A stretch of 23,697 bases of DNA from Acidothermaceae bacterium (GTDB lineage Bacteria > Actinomycetota > Actinomycetes > Acidothermales > Acidothermaceae). Below are positions 23,235 to 23,697 of this stretch, in pieces. A program made the translations under genes and the position numbers. The number at the start of each line of letters is the position of its first letter. Within the stretch, counting starts at the first letter, position 1. The notes under the pieces are model-generated. The model was not told the DNA's origin. It searched no databases and was given only the letters and a program-made list of their open reading frames with translations. The stretch spans positions 1-23,697 of the forward strand of contig JAICLV010000016.1 of NCBI GenBank assembly GCA_025925185.1, read 5' to 3'.

Positions 23235-23660
23235 ATGCTCTTGGAACGAGTCGACCCGTACCTTGCCGAGTTCGACCGGCTCACCCAACGGGTGTTCGGC
23301 ACAACGCAAAGCGCCGGCCTTCCGATGGACGTGATCCGTCGCGGCGACGAACTCATCATCTGCCTCGACGTGCCGGGCGCGGCCGCCGACAAGATCGGCA
23401 TCACGCTAGAGAATCAAGTGCTCACCATCAGCGCGGAGCGGCGACTGAACTACGGCGAGACTGACGCCGTCTTGGCGCAAGAGCGCTTCGAGGGCACCAT
23501 GAGCAGACGAGTCCGGATTCCGGACTGGGTCAACGCCGAGAGCGTCACCGCCGAGTACGTCGACGGTGTGCTGACGGTGCGCTTGCCGTTGGCCGACAAG
23601 GCGAAGCCGCGCCAGATCCAGGTCACGACCGGCGCGTCAGCGCAGCAAATCGAGGCCTGA
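23235..23660 (+). CDS. hsp20: Small heat-shock protein, Hsp20/alpha-crystallin family
   Basis: A 141-aa ATP-independent chaperone that holds unfolding proteins. The N-terminus (LLERVDPYLAEFDRLTQRVFGT) is the usual actinobacterial Hsp18/Hsp20 start. The alpha-crystallin domain spans about 29-125, with MDVIRRGDELIICLDVPGA, ISAERR, ERFEGTMSRRVRIPDWV and the family motif EYVDGVLTVRLPL. The ATG follows GAGGAGGT by 6 bases. It appears to be monocistronic within the window, with no clear terminator in the last 37 bases. The repeats in its promoter suggest repression in the absence of heat stress. Confidence 0.94.
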   Translation: MLLERVDPYLAEFDRLTQRVFGTTQSAGLPMDVIRRGDELIICLDVPGAAADKIGITLENQVLTISAERRLNYGETDAVLAQERFEGTMSRRVRIPDWVNAESVTAEYVDGVLTVRLPLADKAKPRQIQVTTGASAQQIEA

Positions 23661-23697
23661 ACTGGCCTGGGGTGGGCCGCCGGGCGTTTTCCGCCGC

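Noticed and set aside
1..23697. CRISPR array, insertion sequence or transposase, toxin-antitoxin or phage-defence genes
   Set aside because: No regularly spaced repeats and no matching protein motifs were found anywhere in the window.

Overview
The window is very GC-rich, bacterial, and almost certainly from an actinomycete (Actinomycetota). The evidence is strong G/C bias at third codon positions, many GTG and TTG starts, and a fasR-fabD-fabH-acpP-fabF block in the Streptomyces order with a DUF3145 gene beside it. The accD-type carboxyltransferase following fabF recalls mycobacterial and nocardioform FAS-II clusters. I cannot name the genus. The window is densely coded: the largest gap (about 265 bases, 22970-23234) holds the small heat-shock gene promoter, and no gap exceeds 300 bases.

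Region 1 (1-281) holds the 3' part of a tRNA-Asn, a tRNA-Met(CAU) with encoded CCA and a mispaired acceptor stem, and a stretch that can fold into two mutually exclusive hairpins. Region 2 (282-1982, minus) is a membrane CHASE-GGDEF diguanylate cyclase.

Region 3 (2071-12764) is a coherent sugar-utilisation island. It comprises a cytoplasmic GH2 exo-beta-D-glucosaminidase (CsxA type), a ROK repressor reading towards it, a ROK sugar kinase, and a full Dpp/Opp-type ABC importer (lipoprotein, two permeases, two ATPases). I infer that glucosamine oligosaccharides are imported intact, cut to GlcN in the cytosol and phosphorylated, under control of the ROK repressor. A related AT-rich motif lies in front of the hydrolase, the kinase and, more weakly, the binding protein.

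Region 4 (12722-15167) holds a TIGR03085-type metal-binding protein, a PAP2 phosphatase and a thioredoxin-reductase-like ferredoxin--NADP+ reductase.

Region 5 (15390-22454) is fatty-acid synthesis: DUF3145 (plus), then on minus the block fasR, fabD, fabH, acpP, fabF and accD. The most unusual item is FabD. After the malonyltransferase domain it carries a C-terminal biotinyl/lipoyl-like domain in which the usual acceptor lysine appears to be arginine. Its reading frame runs straight into the fabH start with a 4-base overlap.

Region 6 (22490-23697) holds an unrecognised conserved-looking protein (minus) and an Hsp20 chaperone (plus) whose promoter carries interlocked repeats resembling a heat-shock repressor operator.
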